Source: Pogonophryne albipinna (Eukaryota; Chordata; Actinopteri; Perciformes; Artedidraconidae). Taken from it: DNA of 64,000 nt. The position numbers and the translations under genes are program-made. Positions 50,468-61,200 of this stretch are shown here, one piece after another. The notes below the pieces were generated by a model, which did not search any database, was not told the origin of the DNA, and saw only the letters and a list, made by a program, of their open reading frames with translations. Location of the stretch: assembly GCA_028583405.1 (NCBI GenBank), contig CM053260.1:12546660-12610659 (forward strand). The letters are read 5' to 3'. Position 1 is the stretch's first letter. Each line of letters opens with the position of its first letter.

Positions 50468-51933
50468 ATGGCAGGCAATGTGAAAAGGTTTTACGACCTG
50501 ACAGCTAAGATGCTGTCTGGAAAAAGCTTTAGTTTTTCTGCCCTGAAGGACAAAGTTGTTCTCATTGAGAATGTGGCGTCTCTTTGAGGAACAACAACCA
50601 GGGACTACACTCAGATGAACGAGCTCAACAGGCGGTACTCTGAAAAGGGACTTGTTATTCTGGGTGTGCCCTGTAATCAGTTTGGACATCAGGTATGTTG
50701 ATATAGGCTACTGTTTACACATGGTAGGATTTTAAATATTTTGAACACAATGTCCCTCAAGGACATAACATAGATAAATGAAGCCTATCTGTATATCATA
50801 GACATTATGATAAATCAGTAAATCAGAACATAGCACAAAAGGAAACATGTAGGCTACATTGTAGTAATTTAATCAGTAGTAATGTGTGTGCGTGTTTGGG
50901 TTAGGTGTTCAGATGTGTTAATGTTGTGTGTTGTTATTACTAATGCATTGCTGTAGTTTTGTTGTAAAACCCAAGTATACCTACTTTATATACTGTTGGG
51001 TAGTAGTAGCCCACTCTATAATGGTCCCTTATATTGAATTATTAGGTGATAATTTTTAATGTAGAACCTGAGTCTGTACAAAATAACCACTTACTTCAGC
51101 TGTCAGATAGATAGATAGATAGATGGATAAATCGATAATGTAATGGTCACACATGCAGAGCACACAGAACACTCAGTGAAATGTGTTCTCTGCTTTTAAT
51201 CCATCCTAGTACTAGGAGTAGTGGGCAGCTATTGCACAGTGCCCATCGAGTAATGGGAGTGGGGGGGGGGGAGGGGGGTGTCTGGTGCCTTGCTCAAGGG
51301 CACACCAGCAGGGCCCAGGAGGTGAACTGGGACCTCTCCAAGTAGCAGTCCACACTCCACATTTAGGTCTGTTCGGGGACTTGAAGCGGCGACCCTATAG
51401 CTCCCCGTAAAGAGCCAAAGACAGCTTAATGTTAACTAAGAAAAAAAGATATATATACAGCATAGTAGGCTATAAGTATAAAGTAGAATACGATAACATA
51501 AAAACTTCTGTATGCTTTCATCAACCCGATTGCATTATGTCCATACAATATTAATGTAATGTCACTATCTCTTTTATAACAGGAGAACTGCAAGAATGAT
51601 GAAATTCTAAGGTCTCTGAAGTATATCCGTCCAGGCAATGGATTTGAACCTAATTTCCAACTCCTTGAAAAGGTGGATGTGAATGGAAAGGATGCCCATC
51701 CCTTGTTTGTATATCTGAAGGAAAAGCTTCCATTTCCCTTTGATGATGCCATGGCCCTTATGACCGACCCAAAGTTCATAATTTGGAGTCCTGTTAGTCG
51801 GAATGACGTCTCCTGGAACTTTGAGAAGTTCCTGGTTGGCCCTGATGGAGAGCCTCACAAGCGATACGGCAGAAATTTCCTTACCATTGACATTGAGACA
51901 GATATTAAAAAGCTACTTAAGAGGGTCAATTAA
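50468..51933 (+). CDS. gpx1: gpx1, selenium-dependent glutathione peroxidase (Sec at TGA)
   Basis: Cytosolic glutathione peroxidase reduces H2O2 and small organic hydroperoxides with glutathione. Exon 1 is 50,468-50,692 (75 codons) and exon 2 is 51,583-51,933 (116 codons plus TAA), giving 191 residues, normal for fish GPX1. The in-frame TGA at 50,585-50,587 falls at residue 40 in VASL-U-GTT, the selenocysteine site. The other catalytic residues are Gln75 (end of NQFGHQ), Trp153 and Asn154 (SWNFEKF), spaced +35, +113 and +114 from Sec as in mammalian GPX1. The ATG has a strong context (A at -3, G at +4). The single 890-bp intron falls directly after FGHQ, as in mammalian GPX1. The N-terminus and [16 protein letters not shown] favour GPX1 over GPX2; which teleost paralogue (1a or 1b) is less certain, with 1b the likelier. 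A plain ORF search breaks the gene at the Sec codon. Confidence 0.95.
50585..50587 (+). other. gpx1: selenocysteine codon (TGA) of gpx1
   Basis: TGA lies between CTT (Leu) and GGA (Gly) in the GPX active-site block. The frame continues with strong GPX similarity and the downstream exon is intact, so it is recoded and not a disabling stop. Confidence 0.96.
51103..51127. repeat. (GATA)n microsatellite in gpx1 intron
   Basis: Five GATA units with one GGAT interruption, just upstream of the dispersed repeat in the same intron. Confidence 0.9.
51144..51407 (+). repeat. dispersed repeat, copy B, in gpx1 intron
   Basis: This has the same block order as the copy at 38,821. GTGCCTTGCTCAAGGGCAC, AGGAGGTGAACTGGGACCTC and GGGGACTTGAAGCGGCGACCCT are easily aligned. 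It is longer than copy A at the left (GTGTTCTCTGCTTTTAATCC). It fills about a third of the gpx1 intron. Confidence 0.75.
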
Positions 51934-52104
51934 AGTTTGTTACAACACACAGACTAGCCTGGTCAAAAAGATTAATCAGTACACATCTGTTTGTTTTGGG
52001 TATTTCATCATGTTTTTCCACCTTCCTAGTTGAAGACAATTGTAATAGCATGCACCCCTAAATGTGTACTGTGCAGTACACTATGGTAGTTCAGCCTCTT
52101 TACT

Positions 52105-52151
52105 CAATGAAGACACTCTTTTAAACAAGTTTTGTGGGGAGTTTCTGATGA
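52105..52151 (+). promoter_or_regulatory. gpx1: SECIS element in gpx1 3' UTR
   Basis: The core ATGA at 52,107-52,110 pairs with TGAT at 52,146-52,149, forming the non-Watson-Crick quartet. Between them AGACACTC pairs with GAGTTTCT (one mismatch), and the apical loop carries a run of unpaired A's (AAA near 52,123). It starts 174 bases past the stop codon. This layout is that of a eukaryotic SECIS, which recruits SBP2 and the Sec-tRNA elongation factor. Folding was done by eye. Confidence 0.82.
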
Positions 52152-52477
52152 ACATGTAAAATACTGACTGCCTGACTGTATAACTCACATGACCATTTTC
52201 TTCATTGGGTTGTATTAAAAAAAAATGTAATGCCATTTCTGTATACTGTATGCAGAGCTGCAAAAGAAAAATGTGGTGGCCACAATAACAAAGGTGAACA
52301 GTAACTTAATACATTTACTCAACTGTACTGTATTTGAGGTAAGATACTGAGCATTTTCATAATGTATTGGTACACTATAGTCTACTACTCCACTACCAAG
52401 GGGCACAGGCAGCAGAGCTCCTATAACTTGTGTTGCATAACTTTAGTTAAATGAAAAAGCTAATTATTTATCAGAGC

Positions 52478-52483
52478 AATAAA
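52478..52483 (+). terminator. polyadenylation signal, probably gpx1
   Basis: An AATAAA lies 545 bases after the gpx1 stop and downstream of the SECIS. An earlier ATTAAA at 52,214-52,219 is an alternative. Only about 270 bp separate this site from the brk1 start codon. Confidence 0.5.
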
Positions 52484-52752
52484 GTGATAAACACAGCATC
52501 CATAACTATAATCCAATAATATAATATTCAGCCAATAACTATGGGCCCTTTTTTTTTATTACAATGAGTAGTAGCCTACATCATTTGAATAATGCAAAAT
52601 GTGTTATTTAAAAGTAGTCTGTGATTAGTAATAATTACTTCCCCAATATTGAAAACAGAAACAGCGGCACTGATCTCTGCTGTTCTTCCTGGTTGAAGGC
52701 AGGGGGCTATCCTTGATTGAACGCTGCGCTATTAAACCTCAACTCCTCCAAA

Positions 52753-53514
52753 ATGGCTGGCCAGGAAGATCCAGTGCAGAGAGAGATTCACCAAGATTGG
52801 GCGAATCGAGAGTACATAGAAGTGATAACGAGCAGCATAAAAAAAATCGCCGACTTCCTTAACTCATTTGGTAAGCTTTTTAATAGCACTAATGTGGATA
52901 CCGTGTGTAACCATCTAACGCGGATGTGGATGAACAGCTAGCTACTTCTGCTAACATTAGCTCAGCTGTTGCTAGCATTGATGTTGATGCTTTCAGTGGC
53001 CACTCCCAGTTAGCTTTATCGTTAGCTGAGAGCTGGTTATTGTTCCCTCTTATACATATAATAACTGCTTGGTGGCGAGTATTGGGCAGCTAACATAACA
53101 ATTGCAAAAGACTAATGTTGAAATAGTTGAATTAACGTGGATACAGGGCAGTGAAGCCAATGCAAACGCTGCTCGGCTGCGTTATACCAGCAGAAGCATA
53201 ACAATCCAGTAACAGTGACACTATTAATTAATGTCAATTGATCAATGCTAACGTTAAATGTGTGATTGGTGATCGTTACATGCTAATTACAATGTTTCCT
53301 CTTCAGATATGTCGTGTCGATCACGATTGGCCACCCTCAATGAGAAGCTCACAGCGTTGGAGAGGAGGATTGAATACATTGAGGCGAGAGTAAGTATACT
53401 GCAATGCAATTTAAACATTTCAATGCATTTTCTATATAATATTTCAAATGATATAACCATTACATCATGTTTTATGTGTCGTTACAGGTGACGAAAGGAG
53501 AGACCTTGACCTAG
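52753..53514 (+). CDS. brk1: brk1, BRICK1/HSPC300 subunit of the WAVE complex
   Basis: BRK1 is the smallest subunit of the WAVE regulatory complex, which couples Rac1 to Arp2/3 actin nucleation. Exons are 52,753-52,870, 53,307-53,389 and 53,488-53,514. They join through GT-AG sites to 75 codons plus TAG, and as far as I recall the protein is the same as human BRK1. The N-terminus is [16 protein letters not shown]; residues about 40-70 form the coiled coil ([16 protein letters not shown]) that packs against WAVE and ABI. Exon 3 encodes only VTKGETLT, so short-ORF gene finders miss it. The gene sits between gpx1 and rbm5 on the same strand. Confidence 0.97.
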
Positions 53515-53945
53515 ACATCATCATGGGAGTGCATAACATCCATGAGCTACCTGACCACCCTCCTCCCTGCATTTTTTTTTGAATAAGTGTGATGGATTCC
53601 ACCCTTACTTTTTTTTAAACCTTGTGGACCATTTTTATATTATATGGTTTTGTGTTTTTTTTTTCTCAAGAACATATGGGTCTGTCTTGGATTTCGGTGA
53701 CTCAAGCATCATCATTGTTACAAAACAAAAATTAGCTCCATATGTATTGTTAACAAATATTTTGGAGCTCAATTATGGATCTGTTGTCAGCACAACGTGT
53801 GTTGTATACAGTGTCATTACCACATTTAAGATTTATGAAAGGGGATATCCTTGTGTGCCAAGAACAATTAATTGTCTAGTCATCTTAATTGAGGACCTGC
53901 TTGTACAGTGAACTGTGTGGTGATGTATCAGGTTTTAAATACTGT

Positions 53946-53951
53946 AATAAA
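53946..53951 (+). terminator. brk1: polyadenylation signal, brk1
   Basis: AATAAA lies 432 bases after the brk1 stop and is followed by T/GT-rich sequence. It fits a short 3' UTR; the frame at 53,579-53,911 falls inside that UTR and is not a gene. Confidence 0.65.
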
Positions 53952-53959
53952 TGATAAAA

Positions 53960-54780
53960 AATGTCTTTGTTTCATGTTGTATTTTACCTCAGTAGGTTAA
54001 AAAATCAGTGACCAGGTACGTTGACACATTGAAAGACATTTAAATATCAGTAGCTCATGATATAATCAAACGGACATGACAATAGCAATATTCAAAATAA
54101 AGACAAACAACTAAATATACACAAATGTGAGTGCAAGAGCTGGAAAGCAAACAAAACAAATGGAGTCAAATTGTTATTGAAACTCCAGGATTAGTGGGAT
54201 GCAGTGAAATAGTACACATCACTGGCATCAATGATGTAATAAAACGTTTAATAATATATTTTGTTTTAAAGAACAAAACATTATATAACAGTATAGTTTT
54301 GTGAGTGTGAAGACAAACAAGGAATTAAATAGCTTCACTTTCACCAGTAATTTGGATTTAGGAGTCATATTCTGTAGGTCAGTTTATTGCAATTAACTTT
54401 ACAATGCAATCCAGTGAACGTATTAAACGGAATTGTTGCACATTTTACAGGATCATATGATAACAAAAACAATATTTTTGCAAAAATGGCAAACTGAAAC
54501 ACTGAAAACCCATTAAAATGGCCGAAAACAAGATATACGTGTGTATTTACCCTTAGTTTTGTCTGGTAGGCAGCACTTTTGTTTTAGTTTAGGCAGGCAC
54601 ACAGCTTTAACAACTTGGCGCTCCAGCCCCAACTGTTTATGTTCTGTAATTTGAATCCTTAACTTAACCAGTCAACATTGTGGACGGCAGAAAAAGTTAA
54701 GTCACAAGCCTAATGAGACTGAGAGCATTTGAACCAAAAGGACTAAGTGCTGCCTGTATGGCAAACACGGGGCGTAATAT
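53960..54780. other. brk1-rbm5 intergenic spacer
   Basis: AT-rich; nothing recognised. Confidence 0.5.
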
Positions 54781-54799
54781 TCCGACTTCCCATAATGCA

Positions 54800-54954
54800 C
54801 CGGGTAAAACACCAATGCATCTTGGGACAAAGAAGGTGCAGTCGTAGTGTTGTGCTTAGTCCTTGAACGTGAAATGAGTCTTTTACCCACGATTTTTCAA
54901 TTACATTTTTGATAAATTACTAGTGGGTAAAAACATTATTAGCAAACTGCACTG
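54800..54954 (+). other. rbm5: putative rbm5 5' untranslated exon and promoter
   Basis: A good donor (CTG|GTGAGT) lies at 54,954, and an acceptor (TTTCTAG) just before 55,183 leads into the exon with the start codon. Upstream (54,780-54,840) are CCCATAATGCA and TGCATCTTGGGA, a near-palindromic pair typical of TATA-less housekeeping promoters. The left edge of the exon is a guess. Confidence 0.45.
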
Positions 54955-55207
54955 GTGAGTCATTGCACTTTCACACAGGAAATTGAAACATTTATATGGC
55001 TTCTCGCTAAAGTAACGTGTGTTTGCTGACGTTAGGCCTGATCCATGTTATGGTCTATTAGCATTTGGTTGTGCTCATAGTTAATTCAGCCAATTCGATT
55101 TTAGTGGAACCGTTTTTAGGCATGCGTATTCACTCAAAACACAGCATTTTAAATCAAAAGTCTTGGCTTGCTTCCTTTCTAGAGTCGTGCGGGTGCTTTT
55201 GGGAGCA

Positions 55208-58200
55208 ATGGGAGCAGATAAAAGGTGAGTAGTTGTTAGTCACGTTAAGCCCTGTCGCTGTCGCCCATAGTAAGTGTGGCTAATTAAAATGGCAGTGTTC
55301 ATTTTAATTTAAGTTTAAATGCCTCTTCTAAAGAAAGCGAACGTTACACGGCACCAAGAACACATGCATTAACACTTGTCATAAGTACGTTTAACAGTTA
55401 ACTTGTAAAGTTATCTTTGTAGGGGATAATCTAACAACAAGTAATACATACTGGATTTGATCAAATACAAATGTGATTGAAAAATAAAATATGATGATAC
55501 TTCATCAAATGTTTTCATAAATGTAAAGCTGATTTGATGAAAACAGTTGGGATGTCAAAACACCGCCATGTGTCTTACTTTCTTCATTCCACACACCCAG
55601 CAAAAACTTGCATTTATCATTTAAAGAGTAAGAAAGTGTCCTCTAGGTTGGGGTTAACCAACACAATGTGAGTGGCAAATATCCAAAATAATTCATGTGT
55701 GGTTTTTGTGTACCAGAAGACTACAAATAAAGTTTGTAAATCATAGATTGATGTAAACGTAAAGGCAAACATTCTACACATAAGCACTCCAACAAACACT
55801 GTAAATGTTGCAGCATTTAATGGAAGTTTTTGACATTGTCCGAACAAAAGGGGAATTAATTAAGGTTCATTCTATGTGTAATATCAATTAAGAACACATT
55901 TTGGTGAGTTTGATACAAAAGTAGTTGTTTAAATCATATTCTAAGACATATTGTACAATTGCAGGCTAGTTTTACTGATGTGTTGCCGTGCTTTTCAATG
56001 TCCTCCTTAATAGACTAAGTCGAACAGAGCGTAGCGGTAGATATGGCTCTGACGCACCCCGGGATGATCCAGAATGGCGCGATAGGCGAGAGAGGGACCA
56101 AGAGCGTGATCACAACCAGCGCCGCTGGGGCGAAGAGAGACGCAGTGATCGGTTTGAAGGAGATCGTCGACCAACAAGAGACAGTCCAGAGGTAGTTATT
56201 CTATAGTTCTCGAATTATTGGTAGTATAATGTATTAGTAAAAATACTGTCAACAGAACAGGTTTCACAATTAACTGATGCACGGATCTGTTTGTTCTAAA
56301 GCAAAGAGAAAGGAAACGACGTAACAGTGATAGATCAGAAGATGGGTATCACTCTGATGGAGACTTCCCAGAGGATTACAGAAGGGAGCCTGGGGACGAT
56401 AAGAAGAGCAAGACTATCATGCTCTGGGGTCTCTCTCCTCATATCGCTCAAGACGATGTAAGTTTGTAGCTTTCTTTTGCAGATATGCAACCTCTTAAGT
56501 GTTTTTCCTTTGGATAAATCTGTGTGCACTACTCATTCTGTTAGAAGTACTGCATTATTTAAGGGGGTTAGGTTTCAAATCATAATATTAACATACTGTC
56601 TCGTTATTTTTCAGATTTGTTTTTCCATAGACCAACTGGAGGGACCACAGCCAGTGGATGTCAGGCTGATGAAAAAGAAAACAGGTGAGACCTTGAAATA
56701 TGACGGACCTCAGCCTCCCCCCAGTCTTTGACCATAGGACAAATCTGCTTCCATTCAGACCCATTTTCCCATAGCAGCTAGCAGAGAATAGTATCAAGGA
56801 TTTAAGATGTTTCTATAAGACTTATCATTTCAGTTTACTAAGGAACTTTAAAAGGTAAGTATGAGCAAGAAAAACTGTTTAAACAGAAACGTAATTGGCA
56901 GAAAACAACGATATTCAACAGGAAATGTTGCTATGGTAAAACTCTTAAAGAGTGGCCTTACCTAACAGTGCCTGGGTCATGAAGCAGTTTGTGGAAGAGT
57001 TTGAATAATATGCCCATGGACTCTTAACTAACACGCCTCCCGTCTATATTTGAATGCTGTCTCTAGGTATAAGCCGTGGTTTCGCCTTCGTGGACTTTTA
57101 TCACTTGCAAGATGCTACACGATGGATGGAGACCAATCAGGTTGCGTCACAATCGCCAAGTCTAGTTTTTAATCTTGGGGATCTGGAAAAAAATAACCCA
57201 AAAGGCAACCTAAGTGCATTGAATTAGTGGTGTAGAAATTACAGATCTTTTGAAAAAAAGTCATGGATTGTATGCCAGAAAGCATAAATATGTGATTTTT
57301 CTACATTATTAGAGATACTTAATTACATGATTTACAACTTAATGTTATACATTATATTTTGTTAATTGTCATAGTATTAGCAAAGCTAACTCGTATTGAG
57401 AGGTTCTCTCCTGTATGTGCATTCAAGATCCTTACTTGGTGATAGTCATCAGTGATATTTCTGAGTTGGATGTAAGCTCAGCCTATTATTTTTTTAGCCT
57501 AAAACTCAGTAGATGAGGATATTTGTAGCTTCCATTTTTCCTTTTTTCTTCTTAAAAGCACTCAAAAATGTCTGTTAGGGTCACATTGTACACTCTGCTC
57601 CAGCTCAGCCTGGGCACTCGGGTCCCAAACACCTTAAACCCTCTACACATCATGCTCACATATACATCATGTGCCTGTCTTGTCTTTTACACAAAGGATA
57701 TCTGTTGGGGGTCCCTCTCCCCCTTCTCTCCCTTCCAACACTGCTTGCTCTATTGATAAGATTATTCCCAAGAATGGTTGACTGACTTTTGTTGTCTTCT
57801 TTCAGAAACGTCTGACTATCAAGGGGAAAAGCGTGGACATGCACTACAGTCACCCCAGAAACAAGTATGAAGACTGGCTCTGCAACACTGTAAGTTTATA
57901 ATATATCTTGGTTTCATGGCTACATTATTCGAACCATGCTACTACAGAACACTTCACACACTGACCCACATTCGTATAAGTATATATGCTAGGCCCATAA
58001 GTTACAATTGTTGCAGTCCTGTTAGCTTACTTTGTGGTACACCTACATTTGAATAAGCGGTAACGGTTAGGTTGTGTCTCAGGTAAGTATGGTATGCTGC
58101 ACCAATATAGTTGCCTGTTTTCTGAGGCAGCTCTGTTCAGGGCGTTAGTAGGTGTATAATAAAAATGATGTGAACGGTTACTTGCAGTGTGGCCTGTACA

Positions 58201-61200
58201 ATTTCCGGAGGAGGCTGAAGTGCTTCAGGTGTGGAGCAACCAAAGCCGGTAAGTAGTTAAATCAACAAGAGGCCAAAGACTGCAGACATCCGCGCAGCCT
58301 GAGGCAACAGTGCTGGGATGCAAAGCAAAGTTTGTGTTTTTGGTGTTAGGCCTAGTAAACCAAATGATATGGATGTAGGTTAAGTGCATATAGGAAACAG
58401 CATGCCTTATTTCCTTGCTACCTGACAATAATACAAAATTGGAACAAAATATTTAATAGAGTTCACGGAAAAGGCTCTATATTTTAAACACTACCTTAAT
58501 GATAGGGACACTTTTTGACGCAACACTTTAAATCCAATTTCCACACATTCCGGACCGCTATGTTAATGCATTATTTCTCTTCTGTGATTTTCTCAACAGA
58601 CAGTGAAAATGGCAATAATACTGGAGCGACAGAAACTCAGCCCGGCGGAGATTTCTACGGCGACAGTAAGGACTCTTTTATAGAGGAAACATCCTGCTTG
58701 TTTAGAAACAAAAAATATTGCTAACCTTTTTTATAGGGTTTTTCTTAAATAGTCTTTTTTTTTCCTTCACAGCAATCATCCTGAGAAATATAGCTTCTCT
58801 GGCCACCGTAGAAGCCATCTTGACGGCCCTGGCACCATATGCTAATCTTTCATCTAACAACATCCGCCTCATAAAGGACAAGCAGACAGGCCAGAACAGA
58901 GGCTTTGCCTTTGTACAGCTGTCCTCCCCTCTGGTGAGCTATTATTTAACATGTACAATTTACTGTTAAAACCAACCACTTAACGAGTGTACTGCCTTCC
59001 ACTTGGCCTCCCGTGGTGTTAGTCCTGAGATTTCCTTATCGTTTTTCTCGTTGATGAACTTGCCTCACTGATGTCTGAATATCCCTCCCTTTCACAGGAG
59101 GCCTCTCAGCTGCTAACCATCTTACAGGGACTGCAGCCGCCTTTAAAATTGGATGGGAAAACCATTGGGGTGGATTTTGCTAAAAGCGCTAGAAAGTGAG
59201 TATAATAGTGTGAATTGTCCAAAGATTTACCTACATCTATTCTATGTTCTTTACTTTTTAATATCCTTGACTTTAAATAACAGAATCGCCCACACTCTTC
59301 AGAGGTGGGAATAACTGTTTGTTTGCTAACTCTTCCCTTTGCCTTTGTCAGGGACTTATTGCTGCCTGACGGGAACCGTGTCAGTGCCTTCTCCGTGGCA
59401 AGCACAGCCATCGCTGCAGCCCAGTGGTCTTCAAGTCAGGTGGGTCACTTTATTGTCAACATCCGGCTATTTATCATATATTTAATTGCACTGTTGAGGA
59501 ACCTGCGATCTAAGTTTTTCATACATGACATAATTACACCGTAGTTGTGTTATGACGATAAACCTTTGAATCTTGAATCTCCCAGTGTCAAAGTTAGAGG
59601 CTCATAACCACTGCTTTACCTTTCCAGCCCCAGCAGAGCGCAGATGTAATGTCAGAGTACAACTACCTGGAAGAAGGCTATACTCCAAGGGCACAGGTCA
59701 GTAGAACAAATGAACCAACATTGTAACTTGAGAGCAGATACTTTGTGACTTTGTTTCAATGTGTTTGCTTTAATGGTGCATTTATTAACTCATGGCTCTG
59801 TAGTAGCATCTAGTGGCAGCTATAGAAGACTACAACACATGCTTAATGACCACTATATAAGACACCATGCTGTATCTGTACATCATAAAAGCGTTACACA
59901 TTTTACATCGGTAGGATACTACATCCTAATTTGATTTGAAAAAATACCACGGTTAGGTTTTAATGGAATGAATTACTTTTTGCAGGACTACCAGGCATTC
60001 TACCAGCAGGCAGCAGTAGCCAGCACCTCCCAGGGAAACGGGATTCTAGGAGGTAAGATTGGCTCTCACGCCTTCCACAGATGTTGCTGCAGTTACTGAC
60101 CCTTCATTGTGTAATGTCACTGTTCTCTATTAGTGAAATGGAGCCTTAAATAGCTTTTTATCCACTAACATGCAGCTTTGTTTTTACATTTTAGCGGCCC
60201 CAGGAGTAAAGATGGTTCCAGCTGGAGTAGTAATCGCACAGGGTGCACAAGTCTATCCACCCCATATGATGGCCCATCCAGCTGTTCAGGTGACACACGT
60301 TTTTGTAATTCTGTAATTACACTAGTAATAATACTCTACTACTTCAATCAGAATGCATAGTGTAACATTCTCTAAATAACCATTTATTTATTTTCAGGCA
60401 TTGTCGCTTGCCCAACAAATGGAGGCTAACGCCCACTCAGGACATCTTCCCGGCATAGACGCTTCATATGTTCCTGGATTACAAACCTCAGGACAGTCGG
60501 CTGAAGCCAGCTCTGGTACGAGAACACTATTTATTTCCACCTGTTCAGTTTGAAGTGTGATGTGCACTAAGATAAACTCCTCCAGAGATCACCGACATGC
60601 GTGTTCATATAACGCATGTTACATTACATTGCATTTGGCTGACGCTTTTATCCAAAGCGACTTACAATAAGTACAATCGACCAGGAAGACACAACCTTGA
60701 AGAAAACAGAATCATATAAGTAAATCAGGTTTCATAGAGCCAAACATTTCAAGTGCTACTCAACTGGCTTTAGATAAGCCAGTCCTTTATTAGTATATAA
60801 GTGCTATGTTAGCAGTTCATTGTTAGTAATTCTATCGCTCGAAGTGGAGTCGAAAGAGATGAGTTTTCAGTCTGCGCCGGAAGGTGTGTAAGCTTTCTGC
60901 TGTCCTGATGTCAATGGGGAGCTCATTCCACCATTTTGGAGCCAGGATAGCAAACCCACGTGTTTTTGCTGATGGGAACTTGGGTCCCCTTCGCAGTGAG
61001 GGTGCAGCGAGCCGTTTGGTTGATGCAGAGCGGAGTGCACGTGCTGGGGTGTACGGTTTAACCATGTCCTGGATGTAGGAAGGGCCAGATCCATTCGCAG
61101 CATGGTACGCAAGTACCATTGTCTTGAAGTGGATTCTAGCAGTTACCGGAAGCCAGTGAAGGGAGCGGAGGAGCGGCGTGGTGTGGGAGAATTTAGGAAG

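Noticed and set aside
50585..50587. Premature stop making gpx1 a pseudogene
   Set aside because: The codon is at the exact Sec position, the rest of both exons is intact, and a SECIS-like hairpin follows.
51432..51858. Minus-strand frames of 83-115 codons
   Set aside because: Antisense to gpx1 exon 2, without family similarity.
53579..53911. 110-codon plus-strand frame
   Set aside because: Falls in the 3' UTR of brk1, before its polyadenylation signal; composition is AT-rich and no family is recognised.
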